Positions 54,044 through 63,421 of a stretch of 64,000 nucleotides of DNA are shown piece after piece. The notes under the pieces are model-generated. The model made no database searches. It saw nothing but the letters and a program-made list of their open reading frames with translations, and was not told where the DNA came from. A program made the position numbers and the translations under genes. Source of the stretch: Marinobacterium rhizophilum (GTDB taxonomy: Bacteria > Pseudomonadota > Gammaproteobacteria > Pseudomonadales > Balneatricaceae); assembly GCF_024397915.1 (NCBI RefSeq), contig NZ_CP073347.1:3224001-3288000 (forward strand). The letters are read 5' to 3'. Each line of letters begins with the position of its first letter. The first letter of the stretch is position 1.

Positions 54044-55813
54044 ATGAAGCCCTGGCTGTCATTCAAATTCCCCTTCCTAAGCTGGGGTCGCAACCTCAAC
54101 AAAAGCACCCTGACCGATGATCTTATTGCCGGCATCACCGGTGCCGTTATCGTGCTGCCCCAGGGGGTAGCCTATGCCTTTATCGCCGGTCTGCCGCCGG
54201 AGTTCGGTCTCTATACCGCCATCATCACACCGATTATTGCGGCTCTGTTCGGTTCATCTTCACACCTGATTTCCGGCCCCACGGCAGCCATTTCCATCGT
54301 CGTCATGAGCGTCGCCAGCGGTATTGGCGAGCTCGACCCGGCCCAGTACATCGGCGCCGTGCTGACCATTACGTTACTGGCAGGCCTGATGCAGCTGGCC
54401 CTCGGCCTGCTGCGCCTGGGGAGCCTGGTCAACTTCATTTCCCATACGGTGGTTATCAGTTTTACCGCCGGTGCCGCCATTCTTATAGGCGCCAGCCAGC
54501 TCAAGCACCTGCTGGGTATCGCGATACCCAGTGGCCTGTCTTTCGTGGAAGGCCTGTCACAGCTGGGCAGCCAGCTCGGCGAAACCAACCCCACGTCACT
54601 CATCATCGGCATGCTGACACTGGTATCGGCACTGCTGGTGCGCAAGCTCAACCGCCGCTGGCCCCATCTGCTGATCGGCATGGCCGTGGGTAGCATCGCC
54701 TGCCTGCTGCTCAACGGCGCCGATCAGGGCGTGGCCCTGGTTGGTGCCCTGCCCGGTACCCTGCCGCCACTGTCGCTGCCCGACCTGTCTGCCTCAACGC
54801 TGCAGTCACTGACCTCCGGCGCCTTTGCCGTGGCCCTGTTGGGACTGATTGAAGCGGTCTCCATTGCCCGTGCCATCGGTATCCGTTCGCAGCAGCAGAT
54901 CGACGGCAACCAGGAATTTATCGGCCAGGGTCTGTCGAATATCGTCGGCAGTTTTTTCTCGTGCTACGCCGGCTCAGGCTCCTTCACACGCTCCGGTGCC
55001 AACTACGATGCCGGCGCCAAGACCCCCATGGCCGCCATCTTTGCCGCGGTCATTCTGGCAACCATTATCCTGCTGGTACCGGGCCTGACGGCCTACCTGC
55101 CGCTGCCCGCCATGGCCGGCGCCATACTGCTGATCGCCTGGAACCTGATCGATTTCCACCATATCGCCCAGATCATCAAGTCCAGTCGCAACGAAGCCCT
55201 GGTACTGGTCGTTACCTTTATGGCCACGCTCTTCGTGGAGCTGGAGTTCGCTATCTATATCGGTGTTTTCCTGTCACTGGCGATCTATCTGCGCCGCACC
55301 TCCCGCCCCACGGTCATGGAAGTGGCACCCATTCCCGACCACCCGCGCCGCCAGATCAAGAACACGCAGCGTTATTCACTGCAGCAGTGCCCGCAGCTGA
55401 AGATCATCCGTATCGACGGCTCGCTGTTTTTCGGTGCTATCGATCATATCCAGCAACGCATCCGGGCCCTGAGCAATACCGGTGATACCAACCGTTTGCT
55501 GATCATCGGCAAGGGCATCAACTTTATCGATGTGGCCGGCGCCGAGATGCTGATTCAGGAAGCCCGGCGTCTGCAGCAGCGCGGTGGCAAACTGATGTTC
55601 AGCTCTCTCAAGGGCACGGTGATCGACGAACTGCGCGCCAATGGCTACCTGGAACGTATTGGCGAGGAGCTGTTCTATGAGTCTCCGGAGGCCGCCCTGG
55701 GCGAGTCCGTCGCGGCGCTGAACCCGGATGTTTGCCAGCACTGCTCGGCACGCATTTTCAGGGAGTGCACGCCGCACGAGGGCGGCAATATGATCGCGGT
55801 CAGCCGGTTGTAA
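54044..55813 (+). CDS. SulP-family anion permease with STAS domain
   Basis: 589 residues. The SLC26/SulP membrane domain has about 12-14 helices (LIAGITGAVIVLPQGVAYAF and GLYTAIITPIIAALFGSSSH are diagnostic). It is followed by a C-terminal STAS domain (about 450-550; FIDVAGAEMLIQEARRL) and a short Cys-rich tail (DVCQHCSARIFRECTPH) that is unusual for the family. It would import sulfate, bicarbonate or another anion. An AGAG site is upstream of the ATG at 54044. The LysR gene is divergent from it. Confidence 0.92.
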   Translation: MKPWLSFKFPFLSWGRNLNKSTLTDDLIAGITGAVIVLPQGVAYAFIAGLPPEFGLYTAIITPIIAALFGSSSHLISGPTAAISIVVMSVASGIGELDPAQYIGAVLTITLLAGLMQLALGLLRLGSLVNFISHTVVISFTAGAAILIGASQLKHLLGIAIPSGLSFVEGLSQLGSQLGETNPTSLIIGMLTLVSALLVRKLNRRWPHLLIGMAVGSIACLLLNGADQGVALVGALPGTLPPLSLPDLSASTLQSLTSGAFAVALLGLIEAVSIARAIGIRSQQQIDGNQEFIGQGLSNIVGSFFSCYAGSGSFTRSGANYDAGAKTPMAAIFAAVILATIILLVPGLTAYLPLPAMAGAILLIAWNLIDFHHIAQIIKSSRNEALVLVVTFMATLFVELEFAIYIGVFLSLAIYLRRTSRPTVMEVAPIPDHPRRQIKNTQRYSLQQCPQLKIIRIDGSLFFGAIDHIQQRIRALSNTGDTNRLLIIGKGINFIDVAGAEMLIQEARRLQQRGGKLMFSSLKGTVIDELRANGYLERIGEELFYESPEAALGESVAALNPDVCQHCSARIFRECTPHEGGNMIAVSRL

Positions 55814-55902
55814 CGCGGTGACCACTCCCTTGCCGCTGTGACGCCCGGGGGCCAAGGGCATATACTGTGGACATCGACTGGTTACGACCTGCGGATCCGC
55901 CC

Positions 55903-56841
55903 ATGGCCTTGCTGATACCCCACTTCCGAAGCCTGCGACGGCTTTTCTGTGCCGCTGCGGTACTGCTGAGCAGCCTGCCTGTCAGCGCCGAAACCTTTGC
56001 ACTGCCGCCGCCGGGCCAGGACCTGGTGGGCGAGGTGCGCATCACCCGCGCTCGCCAGTCTGACACCCTGCTGGACATCGCCCGGGTGTTCAACCTGGGC
56101 TACGAGGAAATCGTGCGGGCCAACCCCGGCGTGGATCGCTGGCTGCCGGGGCAGGATACCCACGTTATCCTGCCCAACCTGCTGATTCTGCCTGACGCGC
56201 CCCGGGACGGCATCGTGCTCAATGTGCCGGAGATGCGGCTGTACTATTATCCCAAGCCTGGGCAGGGCGAAACGCCGGTGGTGATCACACACCCGGTCAG
56301 TGTCGGACGCATGGACTGGAAAACGCCACTGGGTAAAACCCGCGTGATTCAGAAGCAGGCCGATCCGCCCTGGTACCCGCCCGCCTCCATCAAGGCAGAA
56401 CATGCCCAGAACGGCGATATCCTGCCCGACATGGTCCCGGGCGGCCCCGGCAACCCGCTGGGCCGCTTTGCGCTGCGCCTGGGGATTCCGGGTTATCTGA
56501 TTCACGGCACCAACAAGGAATACGGTATTGGCATGCAGGTTACCCACGGCTGTGTGCGCCTGTATCCGGAAGATATCGAACGGCTGTACAGCCTGGTGGA
56601 GGTAGGAACACCGGTGTACATCATCAATCAGCCGGTCAAGGTCGGCCGCCACTTCGACGGCCTGTACATTGAGGCCCATCCGGCCATGAATGAACTGTCA
56701 GACGGCAGTTCCAGTCCACAGGCGCTCACCCTGCTGAACATCGCCGCCACCGCCGAGCAGCTGAGCACCGAGCTAAACCCCTCCGCCGTACAGCTGGCCC
56801 TGCAGCAATCGGACGGCATTCCGCTGCGCATCAGCCACTAA
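55903..56841 (+). CDS. L,D-transpeptidase (ErfK/YbiS-like) with LysM
   Basis: 312 residues. A signal peptide (RLFCAAAVLLSSLPVSAE) is followed by a LysM-like region (about 50-95; RQSDTLLDIARVFNLGYEEI) and a YkuD catalytic domain (about 105-240) with the signature HGTNKEYGIGMQVTHGCVRL, in which the His and Cys are catalytic. It attaches Lpp-type lipoproteins to, or cross-links, peptidoglycan in the periplasm. The ATG at 55903 starts the signal peptide; a GTG at 55867 is an alternative. An OprI/Lpp-like lipoprotein gene lies about 500 bp downstream, a plausible substrate. Confidence 0.92.
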   Translation: MALLIPHFRSLRRLFCAAAVLLSSLPVSAETFALPPPGQDLVGEVRITRARQSDTLLDIARVFNLGYEEIVRANPGVDRWLPGQDTHVILPNLLILPDAPRDGIVLNVPEMRLYYYPKPGQGETPVVITHPVSVGRMDWKTPLGKTRVIQKQADPPWYPPASIKAEHAQNGDILPDMVPGGPGNPLGRFALRLGIPGYLIHGTNKEYGIGMQVTHGCVRLYPEDIERLYSLVEVGTPVYIINQPVKVGRHFDGLYIEAHPAMNELSDGSSSPQALTLLNIAATAEQLSTELNPSAVQLALQQSDGIPLRISH

Positions 56842-56984
56842 GGCCGGGCTTGCCGAGCCCAGGCCTGGGCGGAAATGCAGGCTCTGCCGGGAGCAATCAC
56901 CTTTCGTTCGTACTGAACATCACCGCTGCTCGGCTTTGGCGTCCTGCGTCGCCCTACCTCCCGGATCCATGCAGTCGTGCACAT

Positions 56985-57197
56985 GACCGCCAGGGACGGC
57001 GGAAATGCAGTTTTTGCAGGAGCAAAAAACTGCCCTGCGCCCGCGGCATGACCGCCAGGGGCGGTGGAAATACAAAAATGCAGGAGCACTTTTTTGTGGA
57101 CCACCAGGGACGGCGGAAATACAAAAATGCAGGAGCACTTTTTTGTGGATCGCCAAGGAGGGTGGAAATCCTGGAAACGCAGGATGCGGTTTTCAGG
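56985..57197. repeat. Four imperfect ~49-bp repeats with internal hairpins
   Basis: Units start at 56985, 57050, 57099 and 57148, each opening GA(C/T)C(G/A)CCA(A/G)GG and containing a near-palindrome around an AGGA core (e.g. CAGTTTTTGC-AGGA-GCAAAAAACTG in unit 1). Spacing is 65, 49 and 49 bp. Shorter related pieces flank the array: GGAAATGCAGGCTC near 56872 and two GGTTCGTCCTGAAC copies near 57202 and 57251. The whole 56842-57333 gap contains no convincing gene. Confidence 0.88.
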
Positions 57198-57333
57198 AAC
57201 GGTTCGTCCTGAACATCGCCGCTCTTGCGCATCCTTGCGCCCGCGGCATACGGTTCGTCCTGAACGTAAAACGGGGAGGGCGTTTTCGCGCCTTCCCCGT
57301 GAAGCTGCAACGTCGCTGACGCGCTCGCAGCCA

Positions 57334-57609
57334 CTATTTCATCATGGACTTCTGGAACATGCGGTTGATTTTCTCTTCCGTCGCCATGCTGCGGGCATTG
57401 GCTTCGGCCGCCATGGCTTTGGCGTCGTTCGCCACCCGCAGGGCTTCATCGGCGGTCGCCTTGGCACTGTCTGCCGTCGACTGGGCACGCTGCATATCCT
57501 GCTCATGGGTCTGATGCATGGCGCGCATGTCACCCGAGCTGGCACAACCGAAAGACAGGGCGGCAAAGGCGACGAGCGCAGACACTCTCAACAGATCGCG
57601 AGTCCTCAT
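57334..57609 (-). CDS. Lpp/OprI-like alanine-zipper outer-membrane lipoprotein
   Basis: 91 residues. A lipoprotein signal with lipobox (ALSFGCASS, Cys22) is followed by a heptad Ala/Asp-rich helix (STADSAKATADEALRVANDA) ending in Lys (QKSMMK). This is the OprI/Lpp type, a trimeric coiled coil anchored in the outer membrane and, through a terminal Lys, cross-linked to peptidoglycan. Two L,D-transpeptidase genes flank it within 1 kb. The ATG at 57609 has AGGAGAG upstream on the minus strand. Confidence 0.87.
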   Translation of the reverse strand: MRTRDLLRVSALVAFAALSFGCASSGDMRAMHQTHEQDMQRAQSTADSAKATADEALRVANDAKAMAAEANARSMATEEKINRMFQKSMMK

Positions 57610-57755
57610 GGGAAACTCTCCTGATTCACTGGGAAAGGGTAGCAACCACTGGGGTTGTAAGCACAGCATAGACCAGCGCTGCGCGAGCGCTCGGCCACGG
57701 GTGCGCAACGCCATTGCCTTGAATCGGATCATCCAGTCTGAAACTGGCAGCCGCC

Positions 57756-58310
57756 TTAGCGGATTTCCACCCGCGTGCCCGGCTCAATCCATTTGGCCAG
57801 GCGCCGCATCTCTGCATCGGTCAGGGCAACACAGCCATTGGTCCAGTTGAACAGACCATGTACCTCGGGATTGCCGGCACCGAGCCCATGAATGCCGATC
57901 TGCCCTCCCAGGGGCGTATCCTGCGGCGGCGTGTGCCCGGCATCCAGGGCGGCAACGATGCGTCCGTGGGTCTGGCTATCAATGCGACCGTCCCGCAATG
58001 CGGCCTCGGCGTAGTCCCGGTTCGGGTAATCCAGCCCGATAAAGAGCCCGAAACGACTGCGGGGATTTAGCCAGCCGACCCGAAAACTGCCCAGTGGGGT
58101 CTTGTCATCACCCCGGCGCAACTTCAGCCCGGCACCGGCCACGCCAAGGGCAACACGGCCAAAATTGTCCAGTACCCTGTCGCCGTCCAGCACCTGCAAC
58201 GTCTGGGCCCGGGTATCCACCTGCACCCATACCTCGGCCACGGCACTGCCCGCCAGCCAGCCCCCGAGCAACGCCACCAACAGCCCCTGCCTGACTCCGC
58301 CCAGATTCAC
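57756..58310 (-). CDS. Small L,D-transpeptidase (YkuD domain)
   Basis: 184 residues from a GTG start. An N-terminal signal (LLVALLGGWLAGSAVA) is followed by a YkuD domain with IGIHGLGAGNP (catalytic His) and WTNGCVALTDAEMRRL (catalytic Cys). It has no LysM. It would act in the periplasm on peptidoglycan cross-links or lipoprotein attachment, possibly on the Lpp-like protein encoded 147 bp downstream on the same strand. Confidence 0.88.
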   Translation of the reverse strand: MNLGGVRQGLLVALLGGWLAGSAVAEVWVQVDTRAQTLQVLDGDRVLDNFGRVALGVAGAGLKLRRGDDKTPLGSFRVGWLNPRSRFGLFIGLDYPNRDYAEAALRDGRIDSQTHGRIVAALDAGHTPPQDTPLGGQIGIHGLGAGNPEVHGLFNWTNGCVALTDAEMRRLAKWIEPGTRVEIR

Positions 58311-58502
58311 GTTCGCCCCCGCTTGCTACCCTGTACCCATAGCGCTGTGGACATGTCCTACCCTGAGCATAGGCACTGCGCAACACCCCGGCAACGGGCG
58401 TGCCCGGCCGCCTGACAATATTCAGTGGTACAGACCGCCGCTTGGGGCCAAAATATAAGACAGTACCGCAATCAGTCACTGTCATAACAAGAACGACACA
58501 CC

Positions 58503-59396
58503 ATGACCGACAAAGCACGCCTTCAGCCAGAATTCGAGCGGGTCGACCAGCAGGGCGACGAGTCCATCCGCTATCTGCAACACGGTTATCCCTGCGAGCT
58601 GGTACGCTGGCACTATCACTCGGAATACGAGCTGCACCTGATCAAGGCCACCAGCGGCAAGGTCTTCGTGGGTGACTACATCGGCAATTTCAATGCCAGC
58701 CAGTTGATCCTGGTGGGGCCCAACCTGCCCCACAACTGGATCAGCCAGCTGCCAGAGGGCGAATCGGTCGAGCTGCGGGATCGGGTGATCAACTTTTCCC
58801 ACGATCTCGTCGAGACCTGCAGCTCCACCTTCCCGGAAATGCAAGCCCTGGCCCCTTTCTGGGAGCGCGCCCAATACGGTATTGAATTCCTGGACCCCGC
58901 CGTGATTCGCCAGGCGGACACCCTGTTCGAAGACCTGGCCGACGCCCGCGGCTTCCGCCGCCTGACCCGTTTCTGGACACTGCTTGAGCTGCTCGCCTCG
59001 GCGCCGGAGTACCGGGTACTGTCGTCCACCAACTACATTCCCATCGCCGACAAAAAGACCCTCGAAAAGGTCAACGAGGCGGTGCAGTACATCGTTGAGC
59101 ACTACAACCAGGACCTGGCACTGGAAGATGTCGCCGGCTTGCTGGACATGGCTCCGAGCTACTTTTCCAAATTCTTCAAGAAGGCCACCGGACGGCGTTT
59201 TATCGACTTCGTCAATGGTCTGCGTATCAACCGTGCCTGCGAACGCCTCGCTTATACCGACGAGCCCATCACCGATATCTGTTTTTCCGCCGGCTTCAAC
59301 AATATCGCCAACTTCAATCGCCGCTTCCATGCCGTAAAGGGCATGACACCGTCTGAATACCGTCGTACCTCGGCTGACCTGCTCTACCGCGGTTAA
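58503..59396 (+). CDS. AraC-family transcriptional regulator (copy 1)
   Basis: 297 residues. An N-terminal cupin sensor (about 15-110; VRWHYHSEYELHLIKATSGK) is followed by a C-terminal double helix-turn-helix (about 190-290; LLDMAPSYFSKFFKKATGR and FSAGFNNIANFNRRFHAVKG). It is the first of two tandem AraC paralogues upstream of a polyol dehydrogenase and a mannitol-type ABC transporter, so it probably activates that locus in response to a sugar alcohol. Confidence 0.93.
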   Translation: MTDKARLQPEFERVDQQGDESIRYLQHGYPCELVRWHYHSEYELHLIKATSGKVFVGDYIGNFNASQLILVGPNLPHNWISQLPEGESVELRDRVINFSHDLVETCSSTFPEMQALAPFWERAQYGIEFLDPAVIRQADTLFEDLADARGFRRLTRFWTLLELLASAPEYRVLSSTNYIPIADKKTLEKVNEAVQYIVEHYNQDLALEDVAGLLDMAPSYFSKFFKKATGRRFIDFVNGLRINRACERLAYTDEPITDICFSAGFNNIANFNRRFHAVKGMTPSEYRRTSADLLYRG

Positions 59397-59572
59397 AGGC
59401 CGTGGTCTGTTCACCGGGAGGGCAAAATAATATCAATGTGCCGTCACCCAGTACTTGCCAGGCAGTAGCAGCTGGCCTCCAATATGAAGTCGCAAGCCCC
59501 CCCCGGCACCGACACAACGCCTGCGCATGCCCGGCCCACAGGCAAAGTAACAACGGCTTCAGGAACCCGCCC

Positions 59573-60460
59573 ATGCATACAGACCCGCAGCGCCTGCCAG
59601 ACTATGAATGGGTCGACCGCAACGCCGGTGAATCCATTCACTATACCCAGCACGGTGTCCCCAGCCCGCTGATTCGCTGGCATCATCACCGCGAATTCGA
59701 GCTGCACCTGGTGCGTGCAACCTGCGGAAGGATGTTTGTCGGCGACTACATCGGCAACTTCCGACCCGGCACCCTGGTACTGGTCGCCCCCGACCTGCCC
59801 CATAACTGGATCAGCAACCTGGCGGCGGACGCAAGCGTGCCCCTGCGTGACCAGGTGATTCATTTCCCCGGCGCCCTGCTGCACGATGCGCAGACCGTAT
59901 TTGCGGAAATGCACGCGTTCACGCCACTGCTTGCACGGGCACAGCGTGGGCTGGAATTTACCGACCCGGACACCGTTGCACAGGCCTGCGCACTCTTTGA
60001 CGCCATCGCCCAGGCGCGGGGGCTCAAGCGCCTGGTCTGCTTTCTGACCCTGCTGGAGCTGCTGACCAGCTGCCCGCAAAGCCACACCCTGTCCAGTGCC
60101 TGGCACCGCCCCCTGACAGACAGCAAGCAGCTGGACTGGCTCAACAGCGCCGTCGACTACGTCCTGCAACATTACGAGCGCGAGCTGCCGCTGGATGAGG
60201 TCGCGCGCCATATGGACACCAGCCAGACCCAGTTTTCAAAACGCTTCAAGCGCGCTTCAGGCCACCGCTTCGTGGATTTCGTCAACATGCTGCGCGTCAG
60301 CCGGGCATCGGAACTGCTGGCGTACAGCGAAGAACCCATCACCGCGATCTGTTTCGAGGTGGGCTACAACAACATCGCCAACTTCAATCGCCGCTTTCTC
60401 GACATCAAGGGCATGACCCCCAGCGAATACAGAAAGGCCGTTCTTCAGCGGATCCCGTGA
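59573..60460 (+). CDS. AraC-family transcriptional regulator (copy 2)
   Basis: 295 residues, a clear paralogue of the preceding regulator: the same cupin sensor (IRWHHHREFELHLVRATCGR), shared GDYIGNF and PDLPHNWIS segments, and the same C-terminal AraC domain (FEVGYNNIANFNRRFLDIKG). The ATG at 59573 follows AGGAACC. The two copies have diverged considerably, so the duplication is not recent and they may sense different ligands. The polyol dehydrogenase gene begins 137 nt downstream. Confidence 0.92.
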   Translation: MHTDPQRLPDYEWVDRNAGESIHYTQHGVPSPLIRWHHHREFELHLVRATCGRMFVGDYIGNFRPGTLVLVAPDLPHNWISNLAADASVPLRDQVIHFPGALLHDAQTVFAEMHAFTPLLARAQRGLEFTDPDTVAQACALFDAIAQARGLKRLVCFLTLLELLTSCPQSHTLSSAWHRPLTDSKQLDWLNSAVDYVLQHYERELPLDEVARHMDTSQTQFSKRFKRASGHRFVDFVNMLRVSRASELLAYSEEPITAICFEVGYNNIANFNRRFLDIKGMTPSEYRKAVLQRIP

Positions 60461-60597
60461 TAACGGCCCTCGGCGGCAAAAAAGTACAGCCCCCCGGCCG
60501 CAGCGTATTTTTGCTGCACGACAAAAAGCCCTCTAATGGACTGATCACACCGGATATCCGGACAAGCGGCGCTGTGCCGAACAACACTGGGGGCCCC

Positions 60598-61632
60598 ATG
60601 CAAGCACTGATTTTGGAACATGCAGGAAAACTGTCCATTCGGGATATCGCCATAGAGCAGCGACTGGGCCCGGACGACGTACGGATTGCGGTGCGCAATG
60701 TCGGCGTCTGTGGCAGCGATGTGCACTACTACAAGCATGGCGCCATCGGCCCCTTTGTGGTGCGCGAACCCATGGTGCTGGGCCACGAAGCCTCCGGTGT
60801 GGTCATGGCCGCCGGCGACAGGGTCACGCATCTGCAGCCGGGGGACCGGGTCTGCATGGAGCCCGGCATCCCGGATCTCAGGTCCCGCGCAACCCTGGAG
60901 GGCAAGTACAACCTGGACCCCGCGGTCTGTTTCTGGGCCACGCCGCCGGTGCACGGTTGCCTGATGCCAGAGGTGGTGCATCCGGCCAGTTTCACCTTTA
61001 AGTTGCCCGAAAGCGTCAGCTTCGCCGAAGGCGCGTTGATCGAGCCCCTGGCCACGGGTATGCAGGCCGCTGACAAGGCCCGCATTCGGCCTGGCGATGT
61101 TGCCGTGGTCGTTGGCGCGGGCACCATCGGCATTCTTACGGCCCTGGCCGCGCTGGCCGGCGGCTGCAGCCGCGTGATCATCGCCGACCTGGTGCAGGAA
61201 AAGCTCGATATAGCCGCCACCTACGCGGGCATCACGACGGTCAATGTCAGCCAGGAAAACCTGCCACTAAGGGTGGCACAGCTGACCGACAGCTGGGGTG
61301 CCCAGCTGGTGTTTGAGGCCTCCGGCAGCCGCAGGGCCTATGCGAACCTGTTTGAACTGGCCTGCCCCGGTGGCTGTGTCGTACTGGTCGGCATGCCGCC
61401 GCAGCCTGTGACCCTGGATATCGTGGCCATGCAGGCCAAGGAAATCAGAATCGAATCCGTGTTTCGCTATGCCAACCAGTTCCCCCGGGCGCTGGCGCTG
61501 CTCGGCTCCGGCAAGCTGGATATTAAGCCCATGATTTCCGGCGTATTTCCGTTTGCACAGGGTATCGAAGCCTTCGAAAGGGCCGCTCGCGCAGAGCCGG
61601 GCGACATCAAGGTTCAGATCAGTTTTAGCTAG
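60598..61632 (+). CDS. Zinc-type polyol (xylitol/sorbitol-like) dehydrogenase
   Basis: 344 residues, MDR superfamily. It carries catalytic-zinc ligands in GVCGSDVHYYKHG and GHEASGV, a later catalytic Glu (EGALIEPLATG), and the NAD-binding VVVGAGTIGILTALAA. The structural-zinc Cys cluster of classical sorbitol dehydrogenases is replaced by EPGIPDLRSRATLEGKYNLD, as in many proteobacterial xylitol/sorbitol dehydrogenases. It oxidises a polyol to a ketose. Downstream genes encode the matching ABC importer. Confidence 0.9.
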   Translation: MQALILEHAGKLSIRDIAIEQRLGPDDVRIAVRNVGVCGSDVHYYKHGAIGPFVVREPMVLGHEASGVVMAAGDRVTHLQPGDRVCMEPGIPDLRSRATLEGKYNLDPAVCFWATPPVHGCLMPEVVHPASFTFKLPESVSFAEGALIEPLATGMQAADKARIRPGDVAVVVGAGTIGILTALAALAGGCSRVIIADLVQEKLDIAATYAGITTVNVSQENLPLRVAQLTDSWGAQLVFEASGSRRAYANLFELACPGGCVVLVGMPPQPVTLDIVAMQAKEIRIESVFRYANQFPRALALLGSGKLDIKPMISGVFPFAQGIEAFERAARAEPGDIKVQISFS

Positions 61633-61996
61633 GCTGAGGCGCCGTTGCGGCTGCTGCAGCGCCGCTCAGCAATCACATCCTGGAATTGCGCCGCTCTGGC
61701 AGATCCCCCTGCTGCCCCCGAACTATTTCCGGCGCAGAAAATAAGTACTTTTATGATGAGATCTTCGTATCGAACACATAAAAAAAACCCTGTAGCCCAG
61801 TAAAAACTGGCATGCACAGCACATCCCAATCAACCCTGATGACAAAAAAGTATAGATTTGAATCGACAGGGTATTTGTACCCTAGACCCTGTTCGCAGTG
61901 TAATGGTGTTGTTCTGATGACAATTCGTCCGGGCCGACTAAGCTTGGGACGTGCAGGATATCGACCTACACCATAATGATAAAAGAGGCTCGTAAC
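61633..61996 (+). other. Promoter region of the polyol transport operon
   Basis: About 360 bp with no gene. It is A+T-rich at 61735-61990 and includes TATAGATTTG (61850-61859), possibly part of a promoter; AraC half-sites would be expected here, but I cannot define them with confidence. Confidence 0.45.
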
Positions 61997-63316
61997 GTGA
62001 AAAACTCACTGATTACCTCCACTGTACTTGCCACTGCCATTGCCGCAGTGTCAGGCAGCGCCCTTGCCAGCACCACCGTTACCATCGGCACCGTCAACAA
62101 CGGCGACATGATCCGCATGCAGGAGCTGTCCGGCGCCTTTGAGGCGGCGAACCCGGATATCAAGCTGGAGTGGGTCGTGCTGGAAGAGAACGTGCTGCGT
62201 CAGCGCCTCACCACCGATATCGCCACCGGCGGTGGTCAGTTCGATGTCATGACCATTGGCATGTACGAAGCACCGATTTGGGGCAAAAAGGGCTGGCTGG
62301 CTCCGATGGACAACCTGCCGGCGGACTACGATGCCGAAGACATCTTCCCGTCGGTACGCGATGGTCTGTCGTCCGAGGGCACCCTCTACGGCCTGCCGTT
62401 CTATTCCGAAAGCTCCATGACCTATTACCGCAAGGATCTGTTCGACGCCGCGGGGCTGGCCATGCCGGAACAGCCGAGCTGGGAGCAGATGCGCGATTTC
62501 GCCAAGGCGCTGCACAAGCCCGAGCAGGACCAGTACGGTATCTGCCTGCGCGGCAAGGCGGGCTGGGGCGAGAACATGGCGCTGGTCAGCACCATGTCCA
62601 ATGCCTTTGGCGCACGCTGGTTTGATGAAGAGTGGAAACCCGAGTTCAATGGCAGCGAGTGGAAAAACACCGTCAGCTTCTACGTTGATCTGCTGGGCAA
62701 CTATGGCCCTCCAGGCGCCTCCTCCAACGGTTTTAACGAAAACCTGGCGCTGTTCAACTCCGGCAAGTGCGGCATGTGGGTCGATGCAACCGTGGCCGGT
62801 GCCTTCGTGACGGACAAGTCCCAGAGTAATGTGGCCGAATCGGTCGGCTTTGCCCTGGCCCCGCAGCAGGTCACCACCAAGGGTGCCGGCTGGCTCTGGT
62901 CCTGGGGTCTGGCAATTCCGGCCAGCTCCGATGCCAAGGACGCTGCCACCGCCTTTGCCACCTGGGCGACTTCCAAGGAATACAGCCAGCTGGTTGCCGA
63001 GAAGTTCGGTATCGCCGCCATGCCCCCGGGCAGCCGTGCGTCCACCTATGCCAATGCCGAGTACATGGCGGCGGCTCCCTTCGCAGCGACCACCCTGGCC
63101 TCGATGGACCGCGCCAACCCGAATGACTCGACCCTGAAGCCGTCGCCCTATACCGGCATTCAGTTCGCAGCCATTCCGGAGTTCCAGTCTGTGGCCACCC
63201 AGGTCGGCAAGCTGGTGTCCGGCGCCCTGGCCGGCAGCATGACCGTGGACGAGGCCCTCGCCAGCGCGCAGTCCGTCACCGAACGTGAAATGAAGCGCGC
63301 CCGCTACTATAAGTAA
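61997..63316 (+). CDS. mtlE: ABC transporter substrate-binding protein, mannitol/sorbitol type
   Basis: 439 residues from a GTG with AAAGAGG upstream (an ATG seven codons earlier has no site). A signal peptide (cleavage near ALAS) is followed by a family 1 solute-binding domain. The segments TVTIGTVNNGDMIRMQELSG, LEWVVLEENVLRQRLTTDIA and QYGICLRGKAGWGENMALV closely match MtlE/SmoE polyol-binding proteins of Pseudomonas and relatives. It captures mannitol, sorbitol or a similar polyol in the periplasm and feeds the permease encoded next. Confidence 0.9.
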   Translation: MKNSLITSTVLATAIAAVSGSALASTTVTIGTVNNGDMIRMQELSGAFEAANPDIKLEWVVLEENVLRQRLTTDIATGGGQFDVMTIGMYEAPIWGKKGWLAPMDNLPADYDAEDIFPSVRDGLSSEGTLYGLPFYSESSMTYYRKDLFDAAGLAMPEQPSWEQMRDFAKALHKPEQDQYGICLRGKAGWGENMALVSTMSNAFGARWFDEEWKPEFNGSEWKNTVSFYVDLLGNYGPPGASSNGFNENLALFNSGKCGMWVDATVAGAFVTDKSQSNVAESVGFALAPQQVTTKGAGWLWSWGLAIPASSDAKDAATAFATWATSKEYSQLVAEKFGIAAMPPGSRASTYANAEYMAAAPFAATTLASMDRANPNDSTLKPSPYTGIQFAAIPEFQSVATQVGKLVSGALAGSMTVDEALASAQSVTEREMKRARYYK

Positions 63317-63421
63317 ACTCGGCTAACAACGGTTAGCGAAACGCAGGTGGGCAGTTCCTCTGCCCACCTGCCCGACACAGGACGTGTCGATCTATTGAAT
63401 AACATAAGAAGAGCAAAGCCC

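Noticed and set aside
56985..57197. CRISPR array or tRNA cluster
   Set aside because: No regular spacers and no cloverleaf; units are hairpin-type repeats.
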